From positions 62,001 to 126,000 of the forward strand of contig CBDAVB010000035.1 in the NCBI GenBank assembly GCA_965200795.1: DNA of 64,000 nucleotides, written 5' to 3'. Of the stretch, positions 54,790 through 64,000 are shown piece after piece; positions within the stretch are counted from its first letter, which is position 1; every line of letters starts with the position of its first letter. The position numbers were made by a program, and so were the translations under genes. The DNA is from Parashewanella sp965200795. GTDB taxonomy: Bacteria > Pseudomonadota > Gammaproteobacteria > Enterobacterales > Shewanellaceae. The notes beneath the pieces are model-generated. The model made no database searches, was not told the origin of the DNA, and was given only the letters and a program-made list of their open reading frames with translations.

Positions 54790-56175
54790 ATGAGCACAGG
54801 TACTGTTGTCCAAGTAATTGGCGCGGTTGTGGACGTAGAGTTTCCACATGATGCTGTACCTCAGGTATATGACGCTCTGACAATCGTCGGTGAAGGCGCC
54901 TGTAAAGGCCTGGTGCTGGAAGTTCAGCAGCAGCTTGGCGGTGGTGTGGTTCGTACCATCGCTATGGGTTCATCTGACGGTCTGCGTCGTGGTATCGAGG
55001 TTGAAAACTCAGGATCACCCATTCAGGTTCCGGTTGGTTCGGCTACGTTAGGCCGTATCATGAACGTATTGGGTGAGCCGGTTGATGAGGCGGGCGAAAT
55101 CGGTGAGCAAGAACGTTACGTCATTCACCGTGACGCACCTTCATACGAAGATCAATCTAATACGACTGAACTCCTGGAAACGGGTATCAAAGTAATCGAC
55201 CTGGTTTGTCCATTCGCTAAGGGTGGTAAAGTGGGTCTGTTCGGCGGTGCGGGTGTGGGTAAGACCGTTAACATGATGGAACTTATCAACAACATCGCGA
55301 AAGCCCACTCCGGTCTTTCGGTATTCGCCGGTGTAGGTGAGCGTACCCGTGAGGGTAACGACTTCTACTACGAGATGGAAGAATCAGGCGTACTGGACAA
55401 AGTCGCGATGGTTTACGGCCAGATGAATGAGCCACCGGGAAACCGTCTGCGTGTTGCTTTGACCGGTCTGACTATGGCTGAGAAGTTCCGTGACGAAGGT
55501 AAAGACGTACTCTTGTTCGTTGATAACATCTATCGTTACACACTGGCGGGTACTGAGGTATCAGCGCTTCTGGGTCGTATGCCTTCCGCGGTGGGTTATC
55601 AGCCGACTCTCGCTGAAGAGATGGGGGTGCTGCAGGAGCGTATTACGTCAACTAAGACGGGGTCTATTACTTCCGTTCAGGCGGTATACGTACCCGCGGA
55701 TGACTTAACTGATCCGTCGCCGGCGACGACGTTCGCTCACCTGGACGCCACAGTGGTATTATCACGTCAGATTGCGTCTCTGGGGATTTACCCCGCGGTT
55801 GACCCGCTGGATTCGACTTCCCGTCAGCTCGATCCGCAAGTGGTCGGTCAGGAGCACTATGACGTGGCAAACGGCGTGCAAACGGTATTGCAACGCTACA
55901 AGGAACTGAAAGACATCATTGCGATTCTGGGGATGGATGAATTATCGGACGAAGATAAGACGACCGTTGCCCGTGCCCGTAAGATTGAGCGTTTCCTGTC
56001 GCAGCCGTTCTTCGTAGCTGAGGTATTCACCGGTTCTCCGGGTAAGTACGTTTCTCTGAAAGACACTATCGCGGGCTTTAAAGGTCTGCTCAATGGTGAC
56101 TACGATGATATCCCGGAGCAGGCGTTCTACATGGTCGGTTCTATCGACGAGGCCGTCGAGAAAGCGAACAAGTAA
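54790..56175 (+). CDS. atpD: ATP synthase F1 subunit beta
   Basis: 461 aa. Walker A GGAGVGKTV, catalytic Glu in GVGERTREGND, and the beta signature PAVDPLDSTSR. Odd point: the conserved Walker B region reads LFVDNIYRYT, where most enzymes have DNIFRFT. Confidence 0.97.
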   Translation: MSTGTVVQVIGAVVDVEFPHDAVPQVYDALTIVGEGACKGLVLEVQQQLGGGVVRTIAMGSSDGLRRGIEVENSGSPIQVPVGSATLGRIMNVLGEPVDEAGEIGEQERYVIHRDAPSYEDQSNTTELLETGIKVIDLVCPFAKGGKVGLFGGAGVGKTVNMMELINNIAKAHSGLSVFAGVGERTREGNDFYYEMEESGVLDKVAMVYGQMNEPPGNRLRVALTGLTMAEKFRDEGKDVLLFVDNIYRYTLAGTEVSALLGRMPSAVGYQPTLAEEMGVLQERITSTKTGSITSVQAVYVPADDLTDPSPATTFAHLDATVVLSRQIASLGIYPAVDPLDSTSRQLDPQVVGQEHYDVANGVQTVLQRYKELKDIIAILGMDELSDEDKTTVARARKIERFLSQPFFVAEVFTGSPGKYVSLKDTIAGFKGLLNGDYDDIPEQAFYMVGSIDEAVEKANK

Positions 56176-56223
56176 TCAGGTTCAGGTTCGGGATGATCTG
56201 AACCTGAATTTTAAGGAGACCGG

Positions 56224-56652
56224 ATGGCAGCCATGACAGTACATCTTGATATCGTAAGTGCGGAAAAAAGCATCTTCAACGGCCGCGTGGCGCATTTGCA
56301 GGTGACCGGTGAGGAAGGTGACATTGGTGTAATGCCGGGTCACGCTCCGCTGCTGACGAGTATCAAACCCGGCATGGCGCGCATCGTCAGGCAAGACGGC
56401 TCTGAGGAAGTGTTTTACTTATCCGGCGGTATGCTGGAAGTACAACCTTCAACGGTAGCGGTATTGGCTGATGTGGTTATGCGTGCCGATGAAATTGATG
56501 AGCAGGCGGCGCTTGAGGCGAAAAAGCGTGCCGAGGCGTTAATCGCTGACGCGGGGAAAGACTTCAATTATGAAGCGGCTATGGTGGAATTATCGAAAGC
56601 CATGGCTCAGCTGCGCGTTGTTGAAACCATCAAAAAGAACATTGCCAGATAA
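56224..56652 (+). CDS. atpC: ATP synthase F1 subunit epsilon
   Basis: 142 aa; AAGGAG precedes the ATG at 56224. Beta-sandwich part with GDIGVMPGHAPLLTSI and a C-terminal helical hairpin, the inhibitory element. Last gene of the operon. Its last ~130 bases and terminator recur at 58030-58208. Confidence 0.95.
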   Translation: MAAMTVHLDIVSAEKSIFNGRVAHLQVTGEEGDIGVMPGHAPLLTSIKPGMARIVRQDGSEEVFYLSGGMLEVQPSTVAVLADVVMRADEIDEQAALEAKKRAEALIADAGKDFNYEAAMVELSKAMAQLRVVETIKKNIAR

Positions 56653-56995
56653 GGTAAAGGTAGCGTAAAAGGGTGAGCAATCACCCTTTTTATTATTTAA
56701 CATTCTGTTTATTGATAACAATTTTGTTCCGAAGCGGTATTACAGCCGTTTATTCAGTCGATGATTTACTTCGTAAAGACCGGCTTTAAACTTCTTTTAG
56801 CTCTATATTTCCGTTGTTTTTATTCATTTTATTTTTCAGGGCATAACTGATCAGAGAAAGGGTATTTCTGACATGTGTTTTCAAAAAGAAGATTAACTTT
56901 TTTTAATTATGTTCCCCGGGTATCGAGTGCTAGCATCGGCAATTGAAATAATATTGTCTATACTTTGACCAACACAATGATCCTTGGAGAATGCT
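56653..56995. other. atp terminator and AT-rich intergenic
   Basis: The atp operon terminator AAGGGTGA/TCACCCTT with T-tail lies at 56667-56693. The rest is AT-rich, with no gene supported. It presumably carries the promoter of the secreted protein gene; TTGTCTATACTTTGACC near 56954-56970 is a weak candidate. Confidence 0.6.
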
Positions 56996-57922
56996 ATGAA
57001 GATGAAACTGTCTGTACTGCTCGGCGGGATGATTGCGCTTTTGTCTTTGCAGGCCTTTGCAATCAATAATTGCTCTTCAGATAAGTATTTTAAAGACGCA
57101 ATAAAGATACCTCTTAATAAACCCACAAAAGTCACTATAGGTAAAAAGGGAAGTTATCAATGTTTTACAGTGGAAGTGCCAAATAATGTAACTCATTTAA
57201 ATATGACGTTAGATTCATCGGGTTCTGATAATTTAAAAAAACCGGCAAATCAATTTTCTCTCATGGCCGTAAAAGCGCAAGGATATCCTGATATCACAAG
57301 GGTTGTCTCGAGTGAACATGATGATTTTAACGATTGCGCGATTCCTGTATTCCATACAAACTGTTCAACAGAGTCTGTTAAACCCGGTTTATACAGAGGC
57401 GTACTGCAACGTGCTATATTCGGATCAAGTGAGGATTCTTTACAAGTAACCTTTGAGATATCCGGCAAGGGTAATGATAACCTTCAAACCTCTCTTGACG
57501 CCTCCGCGGGCTCTGAGTGCGCGGGTTTCCCGGACAGCAAAGACGCTTTTAAAGGCGCGAACCTACTCAAAGTTCAAGGTGGTGATCAGCAATTGGTTAA
57601 GGGAGCTCAATCCAATGAGTATTACTGCTTCAAATTGCCTGTATCTAATCCCGGTCATGACTTAAAACTGCAATTCCAACCTCCTCTGTTCTTTGACAAC
57701 AGCACCTTATATGTGAGTAAAATTAATCAGGTTCCGCAAATTACAGATGAGAAAGCTAACGCTTGCGTCCTTCAGCAGCTTGGTAAGACAGATTGTACCG
57801 TTAAAGCCGAAGGACAAAGCGGCACAATATATCTGGTTTATCAAAAATCAGGCAGCGTCAGACCTGATAGCAGCGCTTCAATTTCCATCACCCCTGACGG
57901 TGAGACCAACTATTCTCAATAG
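56996..57922 (+). CDS. secreted protein with two PPC-like repeats
   Basis: 308 aa from the ATG at 56996, GGAG seven bases upstream. Signal peptide about residues 1-22 (cleavage after QAFA). The mature protein has two similar halves: NNCSSDKYFKDAIK with SYQCFTVEVPNNVTHLNM, and SECAGFPDSKDAFKG with EYYCFKLPVSNPGHDLKL. Each half has four Cys. The pattern of a short beta domain with a YxCFxVxVP strand resembles the bacterial pre-peptidase C-terminal (PPC) fold, but there is no attached protease. Exported to periplasm or outside. Function unknown. Confidence 0.8.
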   Translation: MKMKLSVLLGGMIALLSLQAFAINNCSSDKYFKDAIKIPLNKPTKVTIGKKGSYQCFTVEVPNNVTHLNMTLDSSGSDNLKKPANQFSLMAVKAQGYPDITRVVSSEHDDFNDCAIPVFHTNCSTESVKPGLYRGVLQRAIFGSSEDSLQVTFEISGKGNDNLQTSLDASAGSECAGFPDSKDAFKGANLLKVQGGDQQLVKGAQSNEYYCFKLPVSNPGHDLKLQFQPPLFFDNSTLYVSKINQVPQITDEKANACVLQQLGKTDCTVKAEGQSGTIYLVYQKSGSVRPDSSASISITPDGETNYSQ

Positions 57923-57941
57923 CTCATTTCTCTAATGTTAT

Positions 57942-57975
57942 AAATGCCTCTTTGATCTCTGGAGGCATTTTCTAT
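57942..57975 (+). terminator. terminator of the secreted protein gene
   Basis: AAATGCCTC/GAGGCATTT stem with an 11-nt loop and TTCT tail. Confidence 0.7.
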
Positions 57976-58029
57976 TCGTACTGATAATCTCAGCTATACT
58001 CAATATCTGATATCGCTTTAGGCGTTTGA

Positions 58030-58208
58030 AGCGGCGCCCGGGGCGAAAAAGCGTGCCGGGCTTAGACGCGGGAAAAGACTTCAATTATGAAGCGGCGATG
58101 GCGGAATTATCGAAAGCCGTGGCGCGGCCGCGCATTGTTGAAACCATCAGAAAGAACATTGCCGGATAAGGTAGTTAAAAGGGGAGCAACCCCCTTTTTT
58201 ATGTTTGC
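58030..58208 (+). pseudogene. duplicated 3' end of atpC with its terminator
   Basis: Matches atpC from about 56512 to its stop and the following hairpin, with scattered substitutions (GACTTCAATTATGAAGCGGC is identical in both). The start and first two thirds of the gene are absent. The terminator hairpin AAAAGGGG/CCCCCTTTTTT is retained. The copy lies on the far side of the secreted protein gene. Confidence 0.9.
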
Positions 58209-58240
58209 TGAAACTCTTTTTTGCCGGTAGCGCCAGGTAA

Positions 58241-59320
58241 TTATAATTGGCTGATATAAGGATAATATTCATTATTATCCTTTTTCATTTCTATTTCTAA
58301 CCTGAGCTCGTATGCTTTCAATGTGAGGGTGATTTCTTCATTATTCCTGGGTAACGCGCGTATTCGTCCGATTAAATCTTCCGGACTGAACGCCGCTTTA
58401 ATATCGGCGCCAGGTCGGTAATTTTTTGTGGCTATGCCTGATAAACGTAACAACATTTCCATAAGCTGTGAGTTATAGTCAAAATTATCCTCAGTTATCC
58501 CGCAGGATAAGATTGAGATTATGTTGTCTATTTTTTTCTGTTTGGATGCCAGAACATGTCCGGTAGCCATTCTTGATAGCACTTTTACAGATAAATATTT
58601 CCCTTTTACTTCCAGGTTCGGGTTGAATCTAAGCGATGAAAATAAAAACGGCTCTTTAAGACTGAAATGAATAGGAACCTGTCGTATGCCGGAAGGTTCA
58701 GCGGCTGTTACTAACGAAACAAACGGGGTTACCTTTAACTGCGGTAATTTTTCAAATAACTCACCGACAAAAGAGTTGTATAAGAGGATGGTGTTAATGT
58801 ATCTGACCGCCCTTTTCTCTGAGCTGAGAACTGATGAGGGACTCAGTCCGGGCGGATTTCCGGGAACACGTCCGGGAAGATAAAATGAGCGGTTCAGCGG
58901 TTTTTTATCCGCGGGCGGCTTGAGTCTCCCCGCGGGTGAATAAGTGAGTGAAGATGACGTTGGATAATGAGCCTGTTCAGCGCAGCGGTATTCTGACTGA
59001 ACTCGTCTTAAACCGGACTCTCCCGATGATGTCTGACTCTTTTTATGGGGCTGATGATTGAACCGTCGCGGATTTTCGAGATCACCGGTGAAGATTGTCA
59101 GTCGTGAATACGGCCTGTATTTACCGTTAATCAATACTGTTTTCGGCGTCTCTGAAGTCATCTCCGGGGTCGGCGCGTGGAACCCGGTCAGACTTCTTGG
59201 TGAGTCAGCCTTAACCCCCGTTAAGCGCGGCTTAGTGAAACTCGCGTCATCTGGGGGATTACAGCCGGCATGTTTGCTAACATTTGCCGTATGTACATAT
59301 AAATCTTTGCCTGATATCAT
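58241..59320 (-). CDS. unrecognised protein with disordered N-terminus
   Basis: 359 aa from the ATG at 59320 with GAGGC upstream. Residues 1-160 are Pro/Ser/basic-rich and probably disordered. Residues 165-359 look folded, with alternating strands and helices (INTILLYNSFVGELFEKLPQL, KYLSVKVLSRMATGHVL, ITLTLKAYELRLEIEMKKD). No signal peptide, membrane segment or motif I can name. Such a layout is common among secreted effectors, but nothing here proves that. It sits between the atpC fragment and glmU, a typical insertion slot. Confidence 0.65.
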   Translation of the reverse strand: MISGKDLYVHTANVSKHAGCNPPDDASFTKPRLTGVKADSPRSLTGFHAPTPEMTSETPKTVLINGKYRPYSRLTIFTGDLENPRRFNHQPHKKSQTSSGESGLRRVQSEYRCAEQAHYPTSSSLTYSPAGRLKPPADKKPLNRSFYLPGRVPGNPPGLSPSSVLSSEKRAVRYINTILLYNSFVGELFEKLPQLKVTPFVSLVTAAEPSGIRQVPIHFSLKEPFLFSSLRFNPNLEVKGKYLSVKVLSRMATGHVLASKQKKIDNIISILSCGITEDNFDYNSQLMEMLLRLSGIATKNYRPGADIKAAFSPEDLIGRIRALPRNNEEITLTLKAYELRLEIEMKKDNNEYYPYISQL

Positions 59321-59716
59321 GCTCGATCGCCTCTTTGTTAAGTCACCCTTTCACGTCGGGCGGCTATGTCAGTGAGATTTACATTATCCCCTGAATTTTG
59401 AAAAAACGGTTGATTAATCGGATTACTTTCTCAGTGATGTTCAGTTTAAATTAAAAATATCCCGTTCGGTTATCAACGAATCATCATTTACGGCTGTTAA
59501 TTCCGCGAAAAAATCACCGGGCAGACAGCCTCCGCGGGAGTGACGCTGAAACGGTATACTTTCTTCCGCGACATCCCTTATAGTCCGTCATGCCGGAGAT
59601 GACGCGGGTATGCGTCAGAGGTAATCATTAAGGGTGACCGCTGTTTTTGACCGATTTGCGACTGTTATCCGGTTCGTTTTGCTGTAAAATCCGCTTAGAT
59701 TTTAAAAAAGGATAAT
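59321..59716. other. intergenic between unknown gene and glmU
   Basis: No gene supported. A REP-like arm (GTCATGCCGGAGATGACGCG) lies at about 59586-59606. The right end probably carries the glmU promoter. Confidence 0.5.
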
Positions 59717-61078
59717 ATGATGGCGTTAAATGTCGTGATCTTAGCGGCGGGGAAAGGTACCCGGATGCGCTCGGAACTTCCCAAAGTACTGCACCCGGTC
59801 GCTCACAAACCTATGGTTGAGCATGTCATTGATACCGCGAAAGCCTTAGGCAGTGAAACCGTTAACTTAGTTTACGGTTACGGCGGCGATAAGCTCAGAG
59901 CGGCGGTTTCAGACGCTTCGTTAAACTGGGTCTTGCAAGCGGAGCAATTGGGGACGGGACACGCCGTAGCGCGGGCGGTTCCTCATATTTCTGATGATGA
60001 TACCGTATTAGTGCTGTACGGTGACGTGCCGTTAATTCAAGCTCAGACTCTGCGGGCGTTATTAGAGGCCAGACCTGAAAACGGCTTAGCCGTTCTTACG
60101 GTTAACCTTGATGATCCCACGGGTTACGGCCGCGTAGAGCGTGATAACGGCAAAGTGGTCGGGATTATCGAGCACAAAGACGCCGATCCCGGGCAATTAA
60201 CCATTAAAGAAGTCAACACCGGCATTATGGCGCTGCCGGGCGGACGGTTAAAACGCTGGCTCGGTCAGTTATCGTCTGATAACGCGCAGGGTGAGTATTA
60301 CCTTACCGATGTGATTGCGATGGCGCATAAAGACGGCGCTGAAATCACCACCGCTCAGCCGCGGTCTGCCCTTGAGGTCGAAGGGGCGAATAACCGGGCG
60401 CAGCTGGCTCGGCTTGAGCGTGCTTATCAGCTGCGTGAGGCCGATAAGCTCATGCTGGCCGGCGCTAACCTGCGCGATCCCAGCCGCGTTGATATCAGGG
60501 GTAATATTCAAGTCGGTACCGATGTGATGATTGACGTGAATACGGTTTTTGAAGGTGACGTCACTCTCGGAAATAACGTCACCGTCGGAGCGGGCGCCGT
60601 CATCATTAACAGCCAAATCGCGGATAACGCCGTGATAAAACCCTATTCAATCATTGAAAATGCGATTGTGGGTACACACGCCAGCGCCGGGCCTTTCGCC
60701 CGTCTACGTCCGGGGGCGGAGCTTAAGCAGGATGCCCATGTCGGTAACTTTGTTGAAATGAAAAAGACGGTATTGGGCAAAGGCTCTAAGGCGGGGCACT
60801 TAAGCTATCTCGGGGACGCGAACATCGGTGAGAAAGTCAATATCGGCGCCGGTACTATTACCTGCAATTATGACGGCGTGAATAAGTCACTGACCCGGAT
60901 TGATGACGGTGCCTTTATCGGTTCGAACTCGTCGCTGGTGGCGCCTGTCGAAATCGGCAAAATGGCGACCGTCGGCGCGGGCTCCGTAATCACATCCAAC
61001 GTTGATGATGAGCAGCTCGCAGTTGCCAGAGGTAAACAGCGCAACTTAACGGGCTGGCCGCGGCCGGTTAAAAAGTAA
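59717..61078 (+). CDS. glmU: bifunctional UDP-GlcNAc pyrophosphorylase / GlcN-1-P acetyltransferase
   Basis: 453 aa. The N-terminal nucleotidyltransferase domain begins VVILAAGKGTRMRSELPKVL. The C-terminal left-handed beta-helix carries the acetyltransferase with GHLSYLGDANIGEKVNIGAG. It makes UDP-GlcNAc for peptidoglycan and LPS. Two ATGs (59717 and 59720) follow AAGGAT; either may be used. Confidence 0.96.
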   Translation: MMALNVVILAAGKGTRMRSELPKVLHPVAHKPMVEHVIDTAKALGSETVNLVYGYGGDKLRAAVSDASLNWVLQAEQLGTGHAVARAVPHISDDDTVLVLYGDVPLIQAQTLRALLEARPENGLAVLTVNLDDPTGYGRVERDNGKVVGIIEHKDADPGQLTIKEVNTGIMALPGGRLKRWLGQLSSDNAQGEYYLTDVIAMAHKDGAEITTAQPRSALEVEGANNRAQLARLERAYQLREADKLMLAGANLRDPSRVDIRGNIQVGTDVMIDVNTVFEGDVTLGNNVTVGAGAVIINSQIADNAVIKPYSIIENAIVGTHASAGPFARLRPGAELKQDAHVGNFVEMKKTVLGKGSKAGHLSYLGDANIGEKVNIGAGTITCNYDGVNKSLTRIDDGAFIGSNSSLVAPVEIGKMATVGAGSVITSNVDDEQLAVARGKQRNLTGWPRPVKK

Positions 61079-61222
61079 AACATTTTCAGTTTATTACCGT
61101 TTAAACTTACCAATGCTTATGTTTGCGAGAGCCTTGGTAAGCGGCTGACGGTGAGTTTTATCGCCGCCGCGGCGAGAGCCCGGCGCTTTTATTTATGGTT
61201 TTTTATTGGTTTATCACATATC

Positions 61223-64000
61223 TTACGATAACACCTCAAAATCATCATCGTTTTGATACGGCGTTAATATTCTGGCGGCCTTTTTATTATCTTTTTCTCT
61301 CGCATAATCAAGCGGTGTCTTCCCTTGACGGTTTTTAACGTTAATGTTTGTTGCATGGGGTACAATTTTTGATAACAAAGTAGAGTTATTTTTGTCGATG
61401 AGCATATGAATCGCGGTTTGTCCCTCTTGGTTTTGTTTGCTTAAATCAATGCCGTTTTTTATTAACCAGACGGCCATCTCGGCATGATTACGTTTAACCG
61501 CCAGCATTAAGGCGGAACAATCCTTTTCAGAGCAGTCGATATTGATGTCGATCCCTTTGTCCAGCATCAGTTCAGTTAGTGCTGTGTTGTTACTTTCAAC
61601 CGCTAAAGCAAACAGTGACCAGTAATGTTCTGGCTGTCGTTCGTAATCACTTTTATCTAAAGTATTAAGTAACAGAACTGCCATGTCCGTTTTTTTTGTA
61701 ATAATCGCCAGCTCTGCCGGCGTTCGAGAATCACTATTTTTATTCTTTGACGGTTCGTGCACCCGGGCGCCCATTTCTATCAGAGCATTAACCAAAGCTG
61801 TATTATTATGAATGGCGTTATGACAATAAATGGCGTTATGTAAAGGGGTATTTTTGTAATTATTCTTAAAATTCACATTAACGCCTGACTTTTTAAACCG
61901 CTCAAACTCAGCTTGGTAATTTTTTGTCAACCATCGGTTTGCTAACTTGAATAATTCTAATTCTTCCACGGCGCAGGTTCTGGGATCGGTTACCTCCCGT
62001 TTGATTAACGATCTGATGATAAACGGTTTTTTCTCTTTTGACGCTCTATTCAGAACGGTGAAATCATCACTTCCCCAGCCGATTTCCTTAAAAACAGGGG
62101 TGTGACACGCGTCGATGTGAGCGCCGTGTTCCAGCAGCTTCTCAATGACATCAATTTGATTTTTTTTTGCGGCATTATCCAGCGCGGTAAACCCCTTGCG
62201 TGAACCCTGCTGATTTGTATGGTTGATGTCCCGGGTATGCTCAATAAGCCACAGGGTCATTTTGGGTTTACCTTGTTCAATCGCCCATTTCAGCGGTGTT
62301 GCGTCAGGCAAGCCGCAATAAGCGTCCGGTTCCGCGCCCGCCTTAAGTAATAAATCCGCGATGGCGGGATTGTCATATATCGCGGCCACAGCCATGGGGG
62401 TCCACCAGCATTTAGGTTTTTTCGGATCCATACTCAGGCTTTGCGCATTGATATTATCCACATTCCCTTTAGACAGCAGAATTTCAACAATCTCCGGGTT
62501 ATTATGTTTTATCGCCGTCATTAACGGGGTATGGCCGTGCCTGTTTAAATGATGGTTCACACGGCAACCGTTGTCCGTTAACACCCGGACCGCGGGGACA
62601 TTGTTTTTCTCTATCGCGACATGCAATGCTGTATCTTCGTCGGCATTCTGGAAATCACGCAGTACGCCCTGAATTTTCAGATACTCACTGATAAAGCGTA
62701 ACGCGCAGTCGTTATCTGTTAACGCCGCTAATTGATGCAGTTGCAGCTCCGGAGTAATATTCCCGGCGACTACGGGCCGGTTCAGAATAGCCTGAGCCAG
62801 AAAAGTCATACTCTTAAGGGACGCGGTTTTCAGTAACAGATAATGGTTTGTCCCCCCGGCCAGTTCATCAGTAAACCTGGTTTCAGATCTGCCTGTGACC
62901 GCGCCTTTTTCTAACAATTTATCCACGACATTCAGTTGTTTTCTCACGACGGCGATATCAAGCGCGGTAAACCCTTTGCGCTCGCCGTCGGTGTTTTTAT
63001 CGTTAATTTTATCTGCTGGTGTTTTGTTTATTAACCAATAAGTCATATCATTCTTGCCATGAGATATCGCTAGCTGAAGCGGGGTGTTATTAGGTTTACC
63101 ACAGAAGGCGTCCAGTCTCGCGCCGTTGCTAAGTAAAAATTCCGCCATTTTTATGTTGTTTGTATCTGCCGCCAGAGCCATCGGAGTCCACCACTGTCCG
63201 TCTTGCTGACGGTTGATATCAAAGCCGGGTAATGACTTCAGTAAGACGTTTACCAGCTCACGATGCCCTAACTTAATCGCCAGAAATATTGGTGCATACC
63301 CATTTTTATCCGGTATTTTATTGATGTCGGCACCAAGTTCTGCCAGTTTTTTAACGACAAAGTAATTATACTTTTTTATTGCCGCATGTAACGGGGTATC
63401 GCCGTCGGCATTTTTAAATGTGAGGCTGTCTTTGTCACAGTCATCCGGAATAAGTTCACCGGCTATATCACAACGGAGCTGGGACGCCGCTTTGTGCAGA
63501 TCTAACTCAACCACACTTGAGCCGGGTGTTAAACTCACTTCGCGCCTGATGATGGCTGATGCGATGGCGGAGTTACCTTTAGCTGCCGCCGTTTTTAAAA
63601 CATCAAAATCGGTCTTTCCCCAGCCGATACGATGTAATACGTCGGGTTGACATTCTGATAAACTGGCGCCCCGCTCAAGTAATTTTTCGACGATGTCTAA
63701 CTGCTGACTCTTTGCCGCGATATCAAGACAGGTAAGGCCTTTAAATTCTCCCTTCCAGTTTTTTCTGTTGATTTCTTGCGGGGGTAATTGCTCTATCAGC
63801 CAGAATACCATATCATACTTATTTCTTATGATGGCGAGCGTCAGGGGATTATTGCACGGCTCACCGCAGTAAGCGGTAAGTGAGGCGCCTTTATCATACA
63901 GAAGCCGCGCCATTTGCGTATCATTATTAACAACGGCGAGGGTGAGAGGATTCCACCAGTTGTTGTTATTCACATTGTTTCCGATAGATGCGGTTTGTTT
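61223..64000 (-). CDS. giant ankyrin-repeat protein, 5' end outside window
   Basis: At least 925 residues, open to the window edge. A GTG at 63973 is not a convincing start because the frame continues before it. It consists of over twenty ankyrin repeats (motifs such as TPLHAAIKKYNYFVVKKLAELGADIN and TALDIAVVRKQLNVVDKLLEKGA, each about 33 residues). These are arranged in larger blocks of about 250 residues in which WWTPMALAA, CGxPNNTPLQLAI, WLIxxTP and GFTALDIA recur. No membrane segment is seen in the visible part. Ankyrin proteins of host-associated bacteria often act inside host cells; that role is inferred. Confidence 0.88.
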   Translation of the reverse strand, partial: KQTASIGNNVNNNNWWNPLTLAVVNNDTQMARLLYDKGASLTAYCGEPCNNPLTLAIIRNKYDMVFWLIEQLPPQEINRKNWKGEFKGLTCLDIAAKSQQLDIVEKLLERGASLSECQPDVLHRIGWGKTDFDVLKTAAAKGNSAIASAIIRREVSLTPGSSVVELDLHKAASQLRCDIAGELIPDDCDKDSLTFKNADGDTPLHAAIKKYNYFVVKKLAELGADINKIPDKNGYAPIFLAIKLGHRELVNVLLKSLPGFDINRQQDGQWWTPMALAADTNNIKMAEFLLSNGARLDAFCGKPNNTPLQLAISHGKNDMTYWLINKTPADKINDKNTDGERKGFTALDIAVVRKQLNVVDKLLEKGAVTGRSETRFTDELAGGTNHYLLLKTASLKSMTFLAQAILNRPVVAGNITPELQLHQLAALTDNDCALRFISEYLKIQGVLRDFQNADEDTALHVAIEKNNVPAVRVLTDNGCRVNHHLNRHGHTPLMTAIKHNNPEIVEILLSKGNVDNINAQSLSMDPKKPKCWWTPMAVAAIYDNPAIADLLLKAGAEPDAYCGLPDATPLKWAIEQGKPKMTLWLIEHTRDINHTNQQGSRKGFTALDNAAKKNQIDVIEKLLEHGAHIDACHTPVFKEIGWGSDDFTVLNRASKEKKPFIIRSLIKREVTDPRTCAVEELELFKLANRWLTKNYQAEFERFKKSGVNVNFKNNYKNTPLHNAIYCHNAIHNNTALVNALIEMGARVHEPSKNKNSDSRTPAELAIITKKTDMAVLLLNTLDKSDYERQPEHYWSLFALAVESNNTALTELMLDKGIDINIDCSEKDCSALMLAVKRNHAEMAVWLIKNGIDLSKQNQEGQTAIHMLIDKNNSTLLSKIVPHATNINVKNRQGKTPLDYAREKDNKKAARILTPYQNDDDFEVLS

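Overview
The window is a chromosomal segment of a gammaproteobacterium that spans the replication origin. The evidence is the order mioC - oriC - mnmG - rsmG - parA - parB - atpIBEFHAGDC - glmU, an FMN-riboswitch-controlled ribB, and a molybdopterin (Moco) gene block. Decayed insertion sequences, gene fragments, a giant ankyrin protein, an Ig-like-repeat lipoprotein and a family of repeat-rich RHH proteins suggest a host-associated or intracellular lifestyle, possibly an Endozoicomonadaceae/Oceanospirillales-type bacterium. That placement is inference only.

1-15.2 kb: a tandem array on the minus strand of at least six paralogous genes, one of them broken. Each has a low-complexity N-terminus opening with a shared leader, then two or four ribbon-helix-helix (RHH)-like domains, most preceded by a Lys/Arg-rich cluster, then (except in the broken copy) a C-terminal coiled coil. 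The genes share an almost identical 5' block with a conserved dyad. Between them lie fragments of ribB and of a GIY-YIG gene whose intact copies sit at 14.9-16.3 kb, so the array grew by duplication of a paralog-GIY-YIG-ribB segment. A 311-bp MITE-like element, REP-like DNA and an IS element have inserted into it.

15.2-33.4 kb: mostly ordinary metabolism. In order: FMN riboswitch-ribB, a LemA-like protein, a candidate small RNA, an RluA-type pseudouridine synthase, a PepSY protein/response regulator/histidine kinase set, modABC with moaE-moaD-moaC-(moaB remnant)-moaA, ETF-ubiquinone oxidoreductase, glycerate kinase, an SDR, moeB-moeA, ferritin and rsmJ. The mod/moa/moe genes together cover molybdate uptake and most of Moco synthesis.

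33.4-42.7 kb: an insertion-sequence graveyard. It holds an ISKra4-type gene split by an intact 1517-bp IS, plus IS630, IS1 and ISAs1 remnants, surrounding a 1194-residue lipoprotein with about 13 bacterial Ig-like (Big_2) repeats.

42.7-64 kb: a TSUP permease, mioC, oriC, mnmG, rsmG, parAB, the complete F1Fo ATP synthase operon, a secreted two-repeat protein followed by a duplicated 3' end of atpC, an unrecognised protein, glmU, and a giant ankyrin-repeat protein that runs off the right edge.

The most novel candidate is the RHH/coiled-coil family. It combines tandem DNA-binding-like folds, NLS-like basic clusters, rapidly changing internal repeats and a shared 5' control block.
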